Of a stretch of 64,000 nucleotides of DNA, positions 1-12,800 are shown one piece after another (position 1 is the stretch's first letter; each line of letters begins with the position of its first letter). This DNA is from Plumapathes pennacea. Its lineage: Eukaryota; Cnidaria; Anthozoa; Antipatharia; Myriopathidae. Location: NCBI GenBank assembly GCA_964036295.1, contig OZ038466.1, positions 11,938,001 through 12,002,000 of the forward strand, in the 5' to 3' direction. Both the position numbers and the translations under genes were made by a program. Under the pieces are notes generated by a model, which worked only from the letters and a program-made list of their open reading frames with translations, searched no databases and was not told where the DNA came from.

Positions 1-1937
1 AGTCCGATACACTAATATGTTCAAGACTGTTATGCCTTAATACTTACTGCAAAATTCTGGGTCGACACAAAATACCTATCGGGAGCTATGGACGTTTGAA
101 TACCGTGACAACAAAACCGTGTGACACGCTCGTGGCCGACTAAAATCGTTGCTTGTGTCTGAATTATAAAGTTTTCCTTCACGAAACATTTTAAAATTGG
201 CACTGCGAAGGATGTGAAGTAACATAGAATCAAACTGAGTCGTACATCAGCTTCATTTCGTGTTCCGAGTTATTGGCCGCCATGTTGGTGTACAACCTTG
301 GTCCACCAACATGGCGCCGCATACAAACTCTTATCAAATCTCCAAAAAACAAATTGCCGCTGCTTCGCCAAAATTAAGCCTGGACAATCCAAAATTGGCA
401 TCTGGACTAATTCAGGTGTGCTCTTTTCAGTTCTGGAGTCAGAAAGGTACAATCTGTTATTTTGGAGGGTGCTGCGGTCACGTGACCCGTGAAAACCACG
501 TGAGTGCAAACCAAGAATTATGACTCAGCTGCCGTTTGCATTGGGCGGGTCGGAGCGCCGCGACTGTCTCTGCTAGCACTGACCTGCTAACTAGTACGAA
601 ACTGCATTTGACTGCTTATTGAAAAACAAGTTTCGTCTTGCTTCACTGAATATTGATTTGTTTTGTGAAGCGGAGACGAAGTGACTGACCATGCATGACC
701 TCTGACTATGGGTGCGTTCGATTGGGTCTAATCCGGAATAGGAACTGTAACCAAAATGGCCCATAGTTTTGCTTGTTCTGGGGGAGACTTTTTTCGAAAT
801 TGTTTTAAAAACCTAAATGCTTGCATTGTTGAACAGATGATTCATCCTAACCTTGATCAGCTCCAAAACAAAGAATTTTACCGATCAGCAGCGCTATTCC
901 TATTCAAAAAACCCAATCAAGCGCGCCCTATATTTGAAGATTGATACGTTTTCCGTCTTCTTTATATGCTTCTCCGAGTCTTCTTCTCTAGTAGCTCTTC
1001 CTTCTTTTTCTTCAATTTCTATTTCCTTCTGCTTCCTCTTGTTCTTCTTCTTTTTGCAGTCATTTTGATCCCTTTCTTCTTCCTGTTTCTTTAGTTCCCC
1101 TTCCGACCCGTATTTAATTTGTCATCTTGGTTTTCTTCAGTGTATTGTTGGGCAGGGTATGCAGACAAAAAGCGTAAAAGCACCAAGGTATGATCTACAG
1201 TCAAGCATTCCTTTTACGTACAGGTTTTTATGTATATACGCTATGCCCTCGCGTGCTATTTCCGTTGGCCACGCGCGAGCCGTTTAATATCATGGGCAAT
1301 TTAAACCTTCATTTACAGCTGTTGGTGATAACAACAGATCCGCCTACTACTTTGGTAAAATGGCTTATCGTTTTATATCTCTAATGCAAAGACCGGTACG
1401 ATTTAAATTATTCGCCACTAATAGTTTCGAAAACTTGACCCCTTTCTGACAGGAACATCAGGCATTTTCACTATTTTTTTCATTTTCCTGTCAACCAATA
1501 AAAAGAAAATAGTAGTTAATTTGACGTGTTCATTGATTCACCCTACTAATTAGTGACATAGCTTTTAAGTTAATTTTTCGCTTCTTATTACCTAATGCAT
1601 TCTTCCTTCGTTGAGTTTTCTATGGTTTGCTGAAGGTCGAGAATGAAAATGAAAGACAAGAGGAAAAAGCACTAGAATATCTCAGCGGAATATTTAGCTT
1701 CAGTTTGGTTTGGCAAAAATGAGGCAGCTTAATCCGCAGGGATTACTTTGCATATTCAGCGTATTTGTTCCCTTAAGTCAACATATTGAGTTTTCTTTTG
1801 ATTCTAAACAAAAGAAATTCATAATATGACACTCTCCTGTTGTGGAAGACATGTGTCACTCCAGTGCCTTTTTGGTTTCCAGGGAGTCTCGAGTCACGCA
1901 CGAACAATGTTCATGGCGCCACTTTTAATCTGAAACA
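1..1937. other. Upstream region with E-boxes, no supported gene
   Basis: I see no convincing exon here. The palindrome GGTCACGTGACC at 476-487 and a second CACGTG at 498-503 are E-boxes of the USF/MITF/TFE type. A pyrimidine-rich stretch lies at about 950-1140. A MITE-like inverted repeat at 710-928 is listed separately. Any promoter and 5' UTR of the gene starting at 1938 would lie in this stretch, but I cannot place a TATA box or start site. Confidence 0.4.
710..928. repeat. MITE-like inverted repeat, GGGTGCG ends
   Basis: The left end begins GGGTGCGTTCGATTGGGT. The right end, read in reverse complement, begins GGGCGCGCTTGATTGGGT, and both continue into an AATAGGAA word. The ends pair imperfectly over about 35 bp. 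The element is flanked by TAT on both sides, but no longer target duplication is visible. The ends recall hAT-type MITEs; the family assignment is inference. Confidence 0.5.
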
Positions 1938-4900
1938 ATGCTGTTCCTTCGCGAGTTTACTTACGGCCAGGTTGCTATAGTTCTTATGCTCCATGTTTAC
2001 TTTATAAAAGTCATCGTATCCGAGGACTGTGAGAAGGCATTCAGACAACTTGCTGTAAAACAAGAACGTGGAAGGCCATGTGTTTATGTTGAGAAGAGTG
2101 GACTCAAATTCATAGGGTGGAAATTTGCCTTAAACCAGGGACAGCAAGCAAGAGCAGTCTTCACTCATCTGGGAGCAGACTATGGACAGTTCTTCAAGGG
2201 TCCCGTCACTCTATCAGACGCACGCTGCGAATGCAATAAGGTGCCTTGTTTGAATAAGCAGCAAATGAACAAGCTGTTGATTCTAAGTTTGGAAGGAAGT
2301 CTTCGAGACACCCCAACTATCGTCCCATCGCTCAGGAACCTTTGCTGCAGTGTGAAGATTCGCATTTTGCTCTTGGTCTTCACTTCTGGGGGAAGAATAC
2401 TCAAAAACTTGGCCTCTCCTGATATCGAATATCACATTAAGATGCAAAGCTGGTTTGCTTTGTCACAAATGCTGATGCATACTGAGTGGTGTAGGAATTA
2501 TCAAGAATTTTGTACAGAACAGACGAGAGGTATTGTCGACGGGTGTGCTGATTACAGGGAAGCCCGCGGGAAGCGTGATAAGCGAGGGATTAATCTTCTA
2601 AAATCGAAAGAGAATGCAACATGTACGGGAAACACGTGTCATGGAGGTGAGTCATAGTCGAGTTCTGACAATGTTTTTGTTAACAGCCAATTGTCCTTTA
2701 ACTTCCACTTACTCCTGCTGTAAACAAGCTTGCAATAGTGCAGACAAAACAAGAACCTGTTTCGTTCTAGTTTCGGCGCGGCAGGAAAACTAACCGCTAC
2801 AGTAATTAATGCTTTATAGTTCCAAAACACTGGACATCCGTAACTTCGTTAATTTGTATGCTTTGTAAATGCTTTGTTCTTGGCTCCCAGGAAGCAGATT
2901 TTATCAGTGCACGATAATAGAGGACGATCCCTTTAATTATAGCGCAACAATGTTGAAAGACGGAAAGGGTCATCTTATTTGACATTTTTGCGGTGACCAT
3001 GGTCGTCTTAGCTCTGCGGGCAATAAATTAGCATTTTACAGCCACTTGGAAATCGCTCATGCTGAAAATTGGTTGCCTGATGTAGACCCGGCTCACACAC
3101 AGATTTCCTACACAAATGCATTATGAGTAAGCTGTTTAGTAAAAATAAGCACACGCAACTATTTACGGTTGTGAAAAACTCGTTATTAAAATAACGACGA
3201 AAACAACTGTTGACCAAGCTAAGCTGATTTCAGCTGGCCATCTGGCAGGGTCTTAAAATAATAAATTCTTGGAGGCTGTTCTTCACGCGAGTACATAAGA
3301 GACATGTGTCAAGTGAAAATGAGTGGCGCAAGCACACAAACTGAAGGAAAGGAAGAGTAGTCATCTTGTGCTCGTGTCGATCAGCTTAGTTTTCCCCTTT
3401 ATTTACGCTTGTGCTTGCGTCTCTAGCAAAAACCAGGCTTTAACCTGCGAGACACCCTACATAAGAACTGTAACGTAGAGGAACCCAAGCACTAAAAAGC
3501 AAGTGCTTGCATATTAATTATGCACATATTATTCGCTGTTTATGTTTGTCTCTGTTCTCTAACATTAATTATACTTCCCCTGACTCTATGTATATTTTGC
3601 GCGTCCTACACGCGCGTATACACGCACCTTGTAGTAAATGCACTCAAACACCCTGAAACACGCGCGTATACACGCACCTTGTAGTAAATGCACTCAAACA
3701 CCCTGAAACATACTGCCCAGTCACTTGCCACAGTTCACCCCTACAGTGTCGCGAGAATCTGGATTTAACTCATTAAATTTTCCAAACCAAACCTGTTTCA
3801 GAGTCCAGCACAAGCGTGCTCCAACCGTCAGCTACAATTGGTGCCATCAAATCAACAGCTAAGAACAAACTCATTCCCGTCCAGCCGTCCACATCAAGAC
3901 GCAGTCCTGTGGGAACTTCAAGTGCGGCTACACCAACAAACGCTGGAAATTCCAACGGAGACTCCCAACTCCTGCCTAGGCCATCACATATTCAGATGCC
4001 AGATGTGAACCAGATGACACGTGGTACTGACTTTTTCACCGCAACTGTTTCATCCGTGGCGACAAAGTCCCTTAGAAAAGACGCGCCACTGCAATTGACA
4101 TCTATGCCATCTTTGTTAGGCTATAGTCGAAATTACTTTTACTATGATGCTACCACAGTATCAGCCACATCCTCACCAAACCATCAATCTCCTCATGAAC
4201 AAAACACCCAGGGGACGTCAGAAATCAGCTATAGACTATCCTCGACAGATTGGGTTTCATTAACACCAAGTTCAAAATTTGTGACTGAAATTGCAAAACC
4301 ATCCGCTGGCATTTTAAGCAGCTCATTGAAACTATGGTCAACGACATCAGAAGCAGAAAGAGTGTTTCGGACATCTTCTTGGTCATTCCATCGCAAAAGC
4401 TCTGTACTGAAGACAGGAATGGCTTTCTCTTCTTTAGAACTTAAGGAATATCTCTCCACTATCTCGAAGACACCAACTGGTCAAAAATTACAATTTCAGA
4501 CTTCCCTAAGTCAGGTCCCAGGAACACTAAAGTTTGCGGAGAGTCTATTACCAACTACCTCGTCGTCAAAGTCACTGAGTCTCGCCGTGCCATTGGAAAC
4601 TCCCTTTGTCTACCAAACTGGGACTTTAGTAAAGTTTGCAGCTTCACTTCTGGTACATAAAGATTGGTCGTCCAGTTTAAAGTATGACAGCGAAAACTCT
4701 CCTATTCTTCTAAGCAACACACTGCAAGTCTCAAAAGCACAGTTGACTGAAGAGCGCGGGTTTTTGACATCCCCTTGGCCACTAGAACAAAGAACAGTTC
4801 AACGTACGAGCTCCATCTCGAAAGCAAGGACGATTTCTTCTTCCTTGGGAGGGAAGTCTCTATTATCAACAGCGTCTGCCTCAAATACAACCATAACTGC

Positions 4901-7808
4901 ATCATCATCATTTGACACTTTGCCAAGCCAGATCTTATTGACCTCATATTCCTTTGGTTTTACGCATTCAGTAAGCCAGGTCCTACAAACTAAAACATCA
5001 CTAAACGTTGCAGAACTTCAGCCTTCACCTACTTTATCTATGATACATGACAAGTGGGCATCTTTTCCAGCACCAGGCAAAAAGCTTGTGACTGAAACAA
5101 CAAAGTCAGCTTCTGTTATTCGAAGCAACGCATCACAATTTAGCAGAACACTGGCTTCGTTATCGTTAGAAATCGCAGATGGGTCCTTGACATCTTGGCC
5201 ATTACGTCAAACATCAGTCCATCGTCCAAGCTCTTTACTGAAGAAAGAAATGGCTTCCTCTCCCTTAAAACGTACGAAATCTCTCTCCACTAGCTCAACG
5301 GCGTCAAACAGTCATAAATTACTATTTGAGACTTCCCTAACTCAGGTCCTAGGAACTAAGACCACACAAAAGTTTCCAAAGTCCCTATTTGCACCTACCC
5401 TGGCTTCAAAGACATCACTGAGTCTTGCGCTACCATTGGAGACTCCCTCAAACCAGAAAACTAGGACGGTAGTAAAGCCGTTTGCAGCTTCACGTATGGT
5501 ACGTAAATATTGGTCTTCCAGTCTAAAGTTTGATAGTGAAAACTCTCCTATCGTTCTAAGCAGCACACTGCAAGTCTCGAAAACACGTTCGATTGAAAAG
5601 CGAGAGTTTTTGATATCCCCTTGGCAACCAGAACAAAGAACAGTCCACCGTACGAGATACGTCTCGAAAGCAAGGACGATTTTTTCTTCCTTGGGAGGGA
5701 AGTCTCTATCATCAACAGCGTCTGCCTCAAATACAACCATAACTGCATCATCATCAATTGAAACTTTGCCAAGCCAGATCTTATTGACTTCGTATTTCCC
5801 AGGGCTTACGCATTCAGTAAGCCAGGTCCTACAAACTAAAACAACACTAAACGTTGCAGAACTTCAGTCTTCACCTACTTTATCTATGATACATGACAAG
5901 TGGGCATCTTCTTCAACACCAGGCAAAAAGCTTGTGACTGAAACAACAAAATCAGCTTCTGTTATTCGAAGCAACGCATCGCAATTTAGCAGAACCTGGT
6001 CTTCGTTACCGTTAGAAGTCGCAAATGTCTCCTCACCATGGCTACTACAGCAATCATCATTTTATCGTACGGATTCTGTCTTGAAGGCAGGATTGACTTC
6101 CTCTTTCAGTGGACCCAAGCCTCAACTCTCCGCAATATATGCTTCACAGACAAGCACCGCCGGTCTTGATTTGACAATTGAGACTTTCCAAAGCCATGTT
6201 CTACTGAAGTCTTCCTCCTTGGTGGGGCTTAAGTATTCAGCATCCACAACTTCGACTTCGAGAACATCCAATGATTCTGAATCATCGTTTGAGACTTTTC
6301 TAAGCCAAGTCGTGCAAAGTAACATCTTGGATGTGAAGATTACAAAGCAACTGCAGAACACAGTTTCGAGGACTCCACAAACTCGACACACCCTTTCTAG
6401 TGTTTTTGCTGTACGTTCTATGGAACGTGTTTCGTCCGTCAGAAGATCAGATGCAACAGCTTGGTCTTCGACGCTGTCACCATCGGTAGGGCCACTATCA
6501 CCGTCGTCACCATCAACCACAATAACGATAGTAACGAAGACGATGGCCAACACAAGCCGTTCTGATTCCCTTGCCAACTTGCGGCCATCTGTGTCAGTAA
6601 CAGGAACACCTTCTTTTGCGGTGTCATCTTTTACTTCAGGGAAGAAAGCAAACTCGACCACAGTTAATGCTGTTTCAGTAAGAACGAGACGTCCCTATAG
6701 AAGTGGCCAAGCTACGTCTTCATTAAGATTGACTCTAGGGCTACCTTTACAGACATCGCAACGTATGGCAAGTGTATTGGATCATTCCTCGACTCCGACT
6801 TGGACGGAAAGGTCCGTGGCGCGCACACAATCATTCCCGGAAAAGCACACTGGAACGCGTTTACGCTCGTCTTACGATCTCAAGTCTGCAACGTTCATTC
6901 TTCCCTCGTCGCCTTCAGTTAACTTACCGTTCTCAACGTCATCAAGTTTATACATCACTCTTCAGTCCGTGGCTCCAGTTGTTCCAACTCCTTCAATTTT
7001 ACCCAGTTTCTCTTCATCTGAACTGGCTGCAACGTCTTCAGTTCTTGGCTTCGCAAAGTATGATCAGACATATCTGGTCATACTCTCAGGAAACTGCACT
7101 ATGTTGGAGAACAAGGACGACTTTTCGAGTCAATTCAAGGCCGTCTTAACCCGGCTCATTTACGTGCGTGCCGCTGACATTTCTGTCCTTAAGATTTCCT
7201 GTGGCTCCGTTCACGTTATGTTCTCTATTAGAGAAGCAAAACGAAGAAACATTACCAACAAATTGAGGTATATAGTAGAGAGTAATCTCTTCAAATTTCA
7301 ATACAACAACATTACATTTGAAGCTCTGGAGCTGTCAGAGATTTCTGCGAAACCATCTGGAACCACTACAAGACCATCAAGGACGACACACGCCTCAAGG
7401 ACACCGGAGGCAAAACAAATTGCTTTGATCATTTTTATCTTGGTTTTGAGCTTTTTTGCCGCGTTGTCTGTACTTTTAGCTGTGATATTCTGCATTCGCT
7501 TCTGTCGCTGTTGTCAAAAACGAGAGGGGAGTCGAAAGCGAAAGAAAACGCCAGCTGAGGTGGAGCTCAAAACATTTTCCTTCTTGTACAATAATCTTTT
7601 TCGTAAAGTTGATTATTACGGAGGAAGCCGGCAGCTGCCGCGGACGCCAAGTAAAGATAAGCATGAAGAATTCGAGCTGGCGGATATCGAAAACCAGCAA
7701 GTCAGTACTGCGACTGCTCTCTTGAGTGAAACTGAGAAAGTTGCTGATGAGGAGAAGAAGTTCAGTTTTGATGATGATGATTCGTGCGCAAGCGTGCTGT
7801 TTTACTGA
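1938..7808 (+). CDS. Mucin-like type I membrane protein, SEA-like juxtamembrane domain
   Basis: Two coding exons are seen: 1938..2646 and 3802..7808. The donor is GAG|GTGAGT and the acceptor TTTCAG|AG. The split codon G/AG joins in frame, giving 1571 residues. A TAA in frame just upstream supports the ATG at 1938. The first 30 residues look like a signal peptide, followed by a cysteine-containing N-terminal region of about 200 residues that I do not recognise. Residues of about 240-1310 are a Ser/Thr-rich, presumably O-glycosylated stalk with 282-residue internal repeats. Residues of about 1320-1415 have an alternating strand/helix pattern with NCT and NIT glycosylation sites, resembling a SEA or dystroglycan-type ferredoxin-like fold (inference). 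One membrane segment (about 1441-1467, followed by CIRFCRCC) and a charged tail of about 100 residues ending SCASVLFY follow. It is probably a cell-surface adhesion or sensing protein; the ligand is unknown and orthology is not established. Confidence 0.75.
3611..3710. repeat. Perfect 50-bp tandem duplication in intron 1
   Basis: Two identical 50-bp copies, 3611-3660 and 3661-3710, each begin CGCGCGTATACACGCACC. They lie 92 bp upstream of the exon 2 acceptor of the mucin-like gene. The identity indicates a recent slippage or duplication event, or possibly an assembly effect. Confidence 0.9.
4266..6115 (+). repeat. 846-bp coding tandem repeat in mucin-like stalk
   Basis: The stalk contains two full copies and a partial third copy of a unit 846 bp (282 codons) long. 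The phrase SASVIRSNASQFSRT is encoded from about 5106 and again from about 5952, exactly 846 bp apart. TLSMIHDKWAS and GGKSL.STASASNTTITASSS also recur at that spacing. A more diverged first copy begins near 4290. The partial third copy runs from about 5952 and fades after 6115. The unit is a multiple of three, so copy number can change without a frameshift, as in mucins and adhesins. Confidence 0.85.
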
Positions 7809-7831
7809 AGGCGTCAAGATCACACATTTAA

Positions 7832-8106
7832 AGCCCCTGTCAAACGGTTACAACATTTGTCTCAACATTCTCTCAACATTGTTGAGAGCCGATGTTGAGG
7901 TCGTTTGACACCCCCTCTCAACATTGTTGAAACATGTTGAGAAATGTTGTGAAGAGTTTGAGTTCGTTTAAATTTTTTCTCAACATCGTCTCAACATTTC
8001 TTTTGTTTTCGAAATGTTGTAACCGTTTGACACGGCACGTTCTCAGCATGACTCGACAATGCTGGGAGAATGTTGAGACAAATGTTGTGACCGTTTGATA
8101 GGAGCT
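7832..8106. mobile_element. Harbinger-type MITE 1 (iterated CAACATT word)
   Basis: The element is 275 bp, flanked by TAA at 7829-7831 and 8107-8109. Its terminal inverted repeats are AGCCCCTGTCAAACGG and AGCTCCTATCAAACGG, followed by a longer paired region. The interior is built almost entirely of the word CAACATT or AATGTTG in both orientations. It starts 24 bp after the stop codon of the mucin-like gene, so it probably lies in that gene's 3' UTR. The TWA target duplication is typical of the PIF/Harbinger superfamily. Confidence 0.85.
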
Positions 8107-8625
8107 TAAGATTTTACTGACTCAAAAATTGCGTCACCTAAAGTTCTATAAATTAAGACACATGCCACTCTATAAAGTATATAGTATTTCTTGAATAACA
8201 TTCTTTATTCGTATGAGGAAGATGTGGATATATTATTTAATATTATTGTTATATTTTGTATAATTCCTTGAAGACCATTTTTTATTCCGTATATGGAAGA
8301 TGTGCATATGTAGTGACGGTGCAGTACGTCAGTCAAACTCTTGACAACCTATTTACCAGTTGACCAATTAGCTCTGTTTTTTAGTAAACCCTCCTGATAA
8401 GCCATTTTCTAGTTGCCTGTTTCCTCTATTTCAACTGAACGAGGCACAGTGCGAAACCTTTCCATTAAAAATAGTTTTTCTCTCCTTTTTATCTTCATGC
8501 TAATTAAATTTGTTTGATAAGAAAGGTTTCGCACTAGGCCTCGCTTTGTAACAGAGGCAACGAGTAGCTCGGAAATGGCCTATGTAATATATTAAATGCT
8601 GTTTTTATGTATTTCCGTCTGGAAC

Positions 8626-8762
<137 letters not shown>

Positions 8763-9554
8763 CATAAGATAAACGCACATATCCTATGTTACAAGATTAT
8801 GAATGTAAAAAGAGGCAAAAATAAATAAATAAAAAAAGAAGCAAGCTACAGTACATGAAATAGCAATAACATATACTAAAGACTTAAAAAGCTAACTCGT
8901 ATTTAAAAATTAGGCGGTTTACAAAAGAACTCATAAAACGCTTCGTGTTTACTTTAGGTTTCACGGCTGACTTTCTTCTAAGCTGGTATCTGGTATTCTT
9001 GACCACCGGCAACATGTAATACAGCGGGTGACCCTCTAAGCCATAGCTTTAGTGCGTATTTTTTTATCTTGTTTTAAGCCTCTTTCACAACCATGCGAAG
9101 TTGGCGAGCCTGACGACCAAGTTGACTGGCGTTGTGGAGAACTCCTCCATTGGTGATACTGCAAAACCAAACTCAGTAGAGAGTTACTTCATAGCCTTTA
9201 GTTTATAGGGCCGCGTAAAACTGAGTACTATTGGCTGCAGCTGATTGTGCATGCATCATGACTATGGAAGTGGCCAGCCTTCATCGCATCAGTGCGAAGC
9301 TATCAGTGCGCACAGTCCGTTCAGATGCTGCGCAGGCTAAAGTCTGCCAGCCCATCATGATAATTTCCTTCAAATTAATAAATGCTTTATTATAACTTGT
9401 ATGTCTGTAAACTGTTATATATTCATATCAAGAAGGTTTCCCCTACAATTTCGAGTACTGAATTGCGATGAAACAAGACAAATCTTGTACCAGGATAATT
9501 TCGTCCTCATAATTGTGGATTTGTCTCCACTTTTTAAAAGACCTTGAAGCCAGT

Positions 9555-9610
9555 TAGCCTGAAATGTCAGTCAGTTTTGGGTTGAGGGACGAGACTGACA
9601 TTTCAGGCTA
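9555..9610. repeat. Perfect 18-bp inverted repeat (hairpin)
   Basis: TAGCCTGAAATGTCAGTC at 9555-9572 is perfectly inverted at 9593-9610 with a 20-bp loop. It is flanked by the 'tta/cta' context of a tiny MITE or a structured remnant. It lies about 200 bp upstream of the TRAPPC14 start. Confidence 0.75.
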
Positions 9611-9742
9611 TCTATAGATGTCTTTTCTCTCTGTTTCCAACTATAGTTTCTCAGTTACTGGCAATAAGGGTGCGTTCCTTTGGTTGATGAATCCTGAAAT
9701 GGAGTGTTTGCTAGGGCTGGATCGGAGGTCAATTTCTTCTCC

Positions 9743-9754
9743 GGTGACGTCACC
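9743..9754. promoter_or_regulatory. Palindromic CRE upstream of TRAPPC14
   Basis: GGTGACGTCACC is a perfect 12-bp palindrome containing the full CRE TGACGTCA, about 80 bp upstream of the TRAPPC14 start codon. CREB/ATF sites close to the start of transcription are typical of housekeeping promoters. Function here is inferred from position and sequence only. Confidence 0.5.
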
Positions 9755-9817
9755 AAAATCTGCGACTGCAATCATGCATTATTGCGGTCAGTGATTACCC
9801 GCCAAGAGTAAATCAAG

Positions 9818-9850
9818 ATGGCGTCGAGTTCGGCATGGCTGAAGCGTTAG
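9818..9850 (+). promoter_or_regulatory. uORF overlapping the TRAPPC14 start codon
   Basis: An ATG in good context (aagATGG) opens an 11-codon frame (MASSSAWLKR, then TAG) that ends 16 nt past the TRAPPC14 ATG at 9835, in another frame. If both ATGs are in the mRNA, TRAPPC14 would need leaky scanning, which would keep its translation low. If transcription starts between 9820 and 9834, the uORF is absent. Confidence 0.4.
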
Positions 9851-12800
9851 ACAGCAATTTTTTCATCTTTCTGCCGAATGTCTTCACTTCAGACCCTGTG
9901 GCTGACTTAGAGAAAGGAGCTCGCTTCTCGTGTTTCGTGGGAGAACTTTTGGACTTCTTCCTGATCGCGCAACAGCGCAGCAAAAACAGCGCAGATGGAG
10001 AGCTCTTGGAATGGCAGAGAAGGTTGCAACGGATTTCCACTTCTGTCAGCGTTAGCTGTGTGGATTTAGCAACAAGGAAAGAAGACGAATTTTGCTGTAA
10101 TGGCTTTATTACGTGCTGGCCTGCCACGTCATCTCGACATCAAAAAGTTGCACTGGTAGAAAAGGTAAACAACTATTTTATTGTAGTGTAATGTTAATGG
10201 AAGCGACAAGTGATGCTTTTAAAATCTTAATATATGCACAGATTAAACAGAGCAGGTGCGAGTTCTAGCGGCAGATGTTTGGTTTGTTTTGATTCTCAAA
10301 TCTCTTTCGTTCGCATCGCGCTGTTCCGCTTTAATACAACAATGACTCATGACATTTTTAAATTAACCGATGACATTTTTATTTATTCAATTTTTTAGTC
10401 TTTAATCTTCGGGGACTTCCAATATTTAAGCTTTCATCCATCTTCCTGACAAGTTTTCTTAAATAATACTTTTACCATGCAGTATTTGTTTTCCAGGCCC
10501 AGTCCGCGAGGAGGGTATTTTTTGTGAGGGGAAGAGTGGGGACGTACAGTGACTTACTGAAAACATGATTTTTTTCGGAAACCTGAAGTGTATAATAATA
10601 TTAAGCCCACACTTTTTTTTAAATCTAACCAAGTCCAAAAGGTACTGTATCCTGCAACCAAGATGTCAATTTGTCATAACTGATTAAATGATAAAGTTTC
10701 CCAATATTCTTTGTCACTGCCACTTCATTTAGTTCCGCCAAATGTATATATAACCTTCTTTGACAGGAGCTTGCCTGAGATATGCCAAAATTTATTTTAA
10801 GCACTAAAGTCTGAAATTCAAACTCTCAAAAATTTGTTTCTGTGAAACGCAAAAAATCAGCAAATATCTGAGAAATCCCCGGTTATCTTCTCCCTTAGCC
10901 TCCAAGGGCCGTGTGTGTCTACATTTGCATGGTTGGGGAACTGTAAGTTCATGATTTTTCTCACAGGTTTTTTTGGGTTAAATTCATGCCAAACAGCACA
11001 TGTCACTTATCAGGCTGAAATGGAAGGTTGGAAAATGTGCCTCGAGAATGCACACGCATAGTTGTCTAGTTGTGTATTTTTATAAATGGGAAGTTATATT
11101 GTTTACAGTCAGATGTTTTTTCCTGGGAGTTTATTTTTATGGGATCTAATTTTCATGGATTGTTGGAAAATCTGCAAAATTTGTAAAAATTTAAAAATTT
11201 CATGCCACACATTTAAACCTTTTTGGTCTGCTGGATCTGCACTGCATCCTTGTAATTTTAGTGTTTGGTGTGGGTTATAAGGATAATAAATAGAGTAAAT
11301 TTTTGCAGATTTTTTTCTCAGGGGAGTTTATTTTTATGGGATCTAATTTTTGTGGATTGTTGGAAAATCTGCAAAATTTGTAAAAATTTGAAAATTTCAT
11401 GCTGCACGGTAAACTTTTCTGTCTGCTGGATCTACACTGCATACTCTTATATTTTTAGTGTTTGGTGTGGATTATAAGGATGTATGTACATTATTCAGCA
11501 ACTTTTGTTTGCTCTTACAGCCACTGGAACCCACCATCACATCCAGGGGAGACATTATCTTCCCCCTCCATGTATCACTGGACAATTTACCAGCGTTGAC
11601 AAGGAGGATAAGGCTTTCTGTAAATGTATGGACACCCGAACTCAGCATTTCATACTTGAGCCACGGTCAAGATGAAAGTGATTTTATTGACTCCATTGTT
11701 TGTTGTGACAATGAAGGGGGTGCAGATGAGATACAAACAGCATTCAGATGTCATGGTGAGGACTTGATAATAAGCTCAATGTCATGTATTTCTGTGATAC
11801 ATTCCTTTTGGTACACTTTAGGAACAAACAACAGACAAATTGACAGGTCAACAGAACATCAACCGACCAATAACGAAGACAACCGAGCCAACTCGACCAA
11901 CCATAAGATGACAAAACGGACCAATCACATTAATGACTAGAGACATAAATACCATCATTTGACGAAACCTTTTCACTTGACTCTCCAATTTAGAGTGATG
12001 CTAAAGGATTTCTGACACGTAATAAAGTTATTCATTCATTCTCTGAAGATGACTTCCACTCTGAGAGCTGAAACGTCAGTCACCAACAACAGTCTTCCTG
12101 GAGACTATTAAAATAATAATGAAATTTTCATTCTAACCTGGATGATCACAACCACTACTGTCCACTTATTATTGGTGACCAAAACTCCATTTACACATAC
12201 ATGTAGGGATATAGCTAAGAAAAAAAAAATGTGTCAGTTTAGAATTGAACTTAGCCAGCTATCAATACAGGTACTGTAGCTGCTTTGCTCGATGCCCTTT
12301 TATTTGGACAATTGCCAATCAAATTCCAGCAAGTGATGTGGTGCTTAGTGACATCCCTGTATATTATGTCATGCTAAAAAATGGCATGGGTTTCTTGTTT
12401 TACCCATGTTGAGTCCTCTCATAGGTACTGTATTCTCAGGCACCTCTAGTTTCAGGCATCAGTACTTACTGAATGCCAATAAAGTTTGGCCTACCAGCCA
12501 TGCAGATGGATTTAGAGAATACTGCCATGCATACATGTAGCTATGTAATTCTATCAACAAGTTATCCACTGTACATGTATATGACATGTAACTTAATCTC
12601 TGCACTCAAAGTGTGCCATTTAACATTGCCTACTTTGTTGTTATATACTCCTGACCAATTCTGTTATTCTTTCTGAAATGCTGGTTTTGTCTAACATTTC
12701 ATCTACTGAGATTACGAGTGCATCACTGGTTGGTGAATAAAAAGGAAAATGTCATGTTTTGTTTTATTTTTCAGTAAATGCAAGTCTTCCTATTGTGGCT

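Noticed and set aside
6122-6661. Minus-strand frame of 179 codons
   Set aside because: It is antisense to the Ser/Thr-rich stalk of the mucin-like gene, where base composition keeps the reverse frame open.
11086-11477. Two similar short frames reading LFLWDLIF...CWKICKICKNLKISC
   Set aside because: They are the two copies of an intronic 197-bp duplication. TRAPPC14 exons 1 and 2 join in phase across them.
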